Origin: Nitrospira sp.
GTDB taxonomy: Bacteria; Nitrospirota; Nitrospiria; Nitrospirales; Nitrospiraceae
Reading direction: 5' to 3'
DNA length: 45,079 bases
NCBI GenBank assembly: GCA_020853775.1
Contig: JADYYH010000057.1
Coordinates: forward strand, 1-45,079
The notes under the pieces were generated by a model that searched no databases, had not been told where the DNA came from, and was given only the letters and a program-made list of their open reading frames with translations. How positions within the stretch are numbered: the first letter of the stretch is position 1; each line of letters opens with the position of its first letter. Shown piece by piece: positions 42,727 to 45,079 of the stretch. A program made the position numbers and the translations under genes.

Positions 42727-45079
42727 GCCTCATCTCCACCAACCGGGCCGCGACGACCCAGCACTTCACGGCGTCCATCACGACCGGCGGCGCCGACGAC
42801 GCCCTCCGCCTCCATCTGTTCAATCATGCGCGCCGCCCTGGGATACCCCACTCGCAAGCGGCGCTGGATCAACGAGGCAGACGCCTGGCCCGTCGACAGG
42901 ACCAGGTCCTTCGCCTGTTCATACACTTCATCTTTCGCCTGTTCCTCTTCCGCCTCTTCGATCTTGAGCGATTGCAGCTCGCGGCAATATGAGGGCAAGG
43001 CCTGCTTCTTCACGAACTCGACCACTCGCCGCACATCATCATCCGACACAAACGACCCGTGGATACGCATCAACTTCCCGGTTCCCGACGCGAGGTACAA
43101 CATGTCACCCCGACCGAGCAGCGCTTCTGCGCCGTTGGCGTCAAGAATCGTGCGGGAGTCGGTTTTCGATGACACTTGAAACGCGATACGGGCCGGAAAG
43201 TTCGCCTTAATGAGGCCGGTCAGCACATCCACCGACGGCCGCTGCGTCGCGAGCACCAGGTGGATGCCTGAAGCGCGGGCCATCTGGGCCAGACGGGCGA
43301 TCTTGTCCTCGACATCCTTCGGGGCCACCATCATGAGATCGGCCAGCTCATCGATCATGACCATGATGTATGGGAGGGGTTCCGGCGGACTCGGCTTGAC
43401 CGAATCAGTCGGCCCGTTCTCGCCGGCTGGTTCCGCATCTTCGCCCTTTGAGAGCCGTTCCTCTTCGGACAGGAACGTCAGTTCGACCTGCTCGGCTTTC
43501 CCCGACTGCCAGACATCCGACACCGCGCCCTGCACTTCAGAAATGCGGCGATTGTAGGCATCGATGCTGCGCACTCCCGCTTCGGCCAGCAGCTTGTACC
43601 GCCGTTCCATTTCCTGCACCACCCAGCCGAGCCCGCGCGCCGCGGACTTCGGATCGGTGATGACAGGGCGAAGCAGATGCGGAATCCCGTCGTAACTTTG
43701 GAATTCCAGCATTTTGGGATCGATGAGGAGCAACTTCACTTCATCCGGCCGCGCGCTGAACAGGATACTGAGCAACATCGTATTGAGGCCGACGCTCTTG
43801 CCGGCCCCGGTGGCACCCGCGACCAGCAGGTGCGGCATGGTCTTCAGATCGGCACAGACCGCGCCGCCGAAAATGTCTTTCCCGAGTGCCAGACTCAATT
43901 TCGAACGTGAGCGTGAAAAGGCGTCGCTGGTGACGACTTCCTTCATGGACACCATTTCCCGGTGCGGGTTCGGCACTTCGATGCCGACCACCGACTTCCC
44001 CGGCAGAGGCGCCACGATGCGCAGACTGATGGCCTTGAGCGCCAGAGCCAGGTCATCGGCCAAGTTCACAATGCGTGCGACCTTCGTGCCGGGCGCCGGC
44101 TCGAATTCATACATGGTGACGACGGGCCCTGGACGCACCTCGGTGACGCGCCCCTCGATCGTAAAACTCTTCAAGGCCTTGGTCAGAATTTCAGACTGCA
44201 ACTTCAGTTCATCGTCGCTGAGACGGGCGATAGGGCCGGAGGGATCGCTGAGCAACTCCTGCGGGTCCGGCAGCACATACCCGTCGGATACGGATGGACT
44301 TGTCGCTACCGTTGCGGCCGGTTCTTCATCCGGCGTGGCACGCTTTTCCACTTTCAGCGGCGGCTGAATTTTGGGGAGAATCATGGGAACCGCGATCTGC
44401 TCGACGGCCTCGGCCACCACCTGCACCTCACGGTCGAGCTCCGGCTCTTCCATGTCGCGTGCCGGGCGCGCGACTTTCACACGAGCCCGCTTCGGTTGAG
44501 CCGCCGGTTCTTCATGCTTCACCGGCCATTCCGGCACGAGCCCCGCCATACGCTCGCGGGCGGCGGCCCACCAGTCAGGAACCCGCTGCAACAATGCCGT
44601 CAACGACAGCGGCACCGTAAACAGCAAGGCCACCATCAATCCCGTGAGCACCACAATATGCGCCCCGGTCGTGGCGAAATAACTGCGCACTCCGTCGGCC
44701 AACACTTGGCCGATGATGCCGCCGGCCAAACCGCGATTCACCCATCCACTGGAAATAGTAGGGACCGCCGTGACTTCGAGATGCAAGAGCGCGCTCAAAA
44801 ATACCATCGCAGCCAGTCCGCTGCCCGCATTCCTGAGTCGCATGGTGAGCGGGATGGGGGTGAAACAGCGCGCCCCGAGGAGTCCGAGCAGAACCGGAAA
44901 GAGATAGGCGGCTCCGCCGACCATGAAAAAACAGGCCGCCGCCGACAGCGCGCCGACCGACCCGATCATGTTTTTGGGCTGATTGCCGGCAGCTCCGGAT
45001 GCCGCGATCGATTTGGCGTCGCCGGGAACAAACGACACCAGACTGAGCAGGATCAAGAGACCGACTGCGATCAGGAGAA
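42723..45079 (-). CDS. ftsK: FtsK/SpoIIIE DNA translocase, partial (5' end outside the window)
   Basis: About 784 residues are in view; the reading frame stays open to the window edge, and the true start is beyond it. N-terminal membrane helices, then a variable Pro/Glu-rich linker, the alpha-beta translocase core with Walker A GATGAGKS and Walker B MVMIDELADLMM, and a C-terminal gamma winged helix (LVLSTGQASASLIQRRLRVGYPRAARMIEQME) that reads KOPS. It pumps chromosome DNA through the septum during division. The stop codon overlaps the lolA start. Confidence 0.93.
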   Translation of the reverse strand, partial: LLIAVGLLILLSLVSFVPGDAKSIAASGAAGNQPKNMIGSVGALSAAACFFMVGGAAYLFPVLLGLLGARCFTPIPLTMRLRNAGSGLAAMVFLSALLHLEVTAVPTISSGWVNRGLAGGIIGQVLADGVRSYFATTGAHIVVLTGLMVALLFTVPLSLTALLQRVPDWWAAARERMAGLVPEWPVKHEEPAAQPKRARVKVARPARDMEEPELDREVQVVAEAVEQIAVPMILPKIQPPLKVEKRATPDEEPAATVATSPSVSDGYVLPDPQELLSDPSGPIARLSDDELKLQSEILTKALKSFTIEGRVTEVRPGPVVTMYEFEPAPGTKVARIVNLADDLALALKAISLRIVAPLPGKSVVGIEVPNPHREMVSMKEVVTSDAFSRSRSKLSLALGKDIFGGAVCADLKTMPHLLVAGATGAGKSVGLNTMLLSILFSARPDEVKLLLIDPKMLEFQSYDGIPHLLRPVITDPKSAARGLGWVVQEMERRYKLLAEAGVRSIDAYNRRISEVQGAVSDVWQSGKAEQVELTFLSEEERLSKGEDAEPAGENGPTDSVKPSPPEPLPYIMVMIDELADLMMVAPKDVEDKIARLAQMARASGIHLVLATQRPSVDVLTGLIKANFPARIAFQVSSKTDSRTILDANGAEALLGRGDMLYLASGTGKLMRIHGSFVSDDDVRRVVEFVKKQALPSYCRELQSLKIEEAEEEQAKDEVYEQAKDLVLSTGQASASLIQRRLRVGYPRAARMIEQMEAEGVVGAAGRDGRREVLGRRGPVGGDEA

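Noticed and set aside
1-45079. CRISPR array, tRNA or rRNA genes, integrase or transposase
   Set aside because: None was seen: no regular short direct repeats, no recognisable RNA gene, and no transposase-like ORF.

Overview
The window looks like a chromosomal segment of a GC-rich, Gram-negative, didermic bacterium, most probably Nitrospira or a close relative in the Nitrospirota. This rests on the mix of genes: a universal stress protein fused to PCP_red domains, large PAS/GAF histidine kinases, cyanobacterial-style two-partner secretion (TPS) with CHAT and DUF928 proteins, sigma-54 promoters, a LolA-FtsK pair, and an intergenic palindromic repeat of a kind I associate with Nitrospira. The genus is inferred; there is no rRNA gene in the window.

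Layout. (1) 1-4210: a three-gene plus-strand run with a universal stress protein carrying a zinc ribbon and three PCP_red domains, a radical SAM/SPASM protein that ends in a fourth PCP_red domain, and a four-helix membrane protein. (2) 4376-10493: a sigma-54-type promoter, a secreted di-heme cytochrome of the RoxA/di-heme peroxidase type, a hybrid histidine kinase with a V4R-like input domain, and a FadL-type outer-membrane channel. (3) 10494-13521: a gene-poor stretch with a sigma-54 enhancer/promoter and small ORFs, then a three-gene run of exported proteins (papain-like cysteine protease, unknown protein, Cys-rich lipoprotein) that looks more AT-rich than its neighbours. (4) 13674-26125: a TPS locus with two TpsA adhesin-like exoproteins, one TpsB pore, a TPR-CHAT caspase-like protease and two DUF928 proteins. 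(5) 26284-31398: sigma-54-type control region, a 41-aa membrane peptide, a ribbon-helix-helix regulator and two tandem TonB-dependent receptors. (6) 31429-40863: a signalling block with a REC plus seven-PAS protein that has no output domain, a periplasmic binding protein coupled by overlap to a HAMP-GAF kinase, and a REC-PAS-GAF-PAS kinase. (7) 40907-45079, minus strand: a 2OG-Fe(II) oxygenase, then lolA overlapping the 3' end of ftsK, which runs off the window.

The observation I rate highest is regulatory. Three places (10880-10916, 26284-26320, 26989-27025) carry a pair of 16-bp GTATC-N6-GATAC palindromes whose starts lie exactly 21 bp apart, two helical turns. Each pair sits about 95-120 bp upstream of a sigma-54 -24/-12 element (clear at two places, weak at the third), and each predicted transcript has a 60-76 nt leader to the next start codon. 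This is the geometry expected for an unknown sigma-54 enhancer-binding protein controlling two tiny membrane proteins and the TonB receptor pair. A single half-diverged site lies before the kinase at 38026. The second main lead is the PCP_red family: four copies of a domain best known from dark-operative protochlorophyllide reductase, in a stress protein and its overlapping radical SAM partner.
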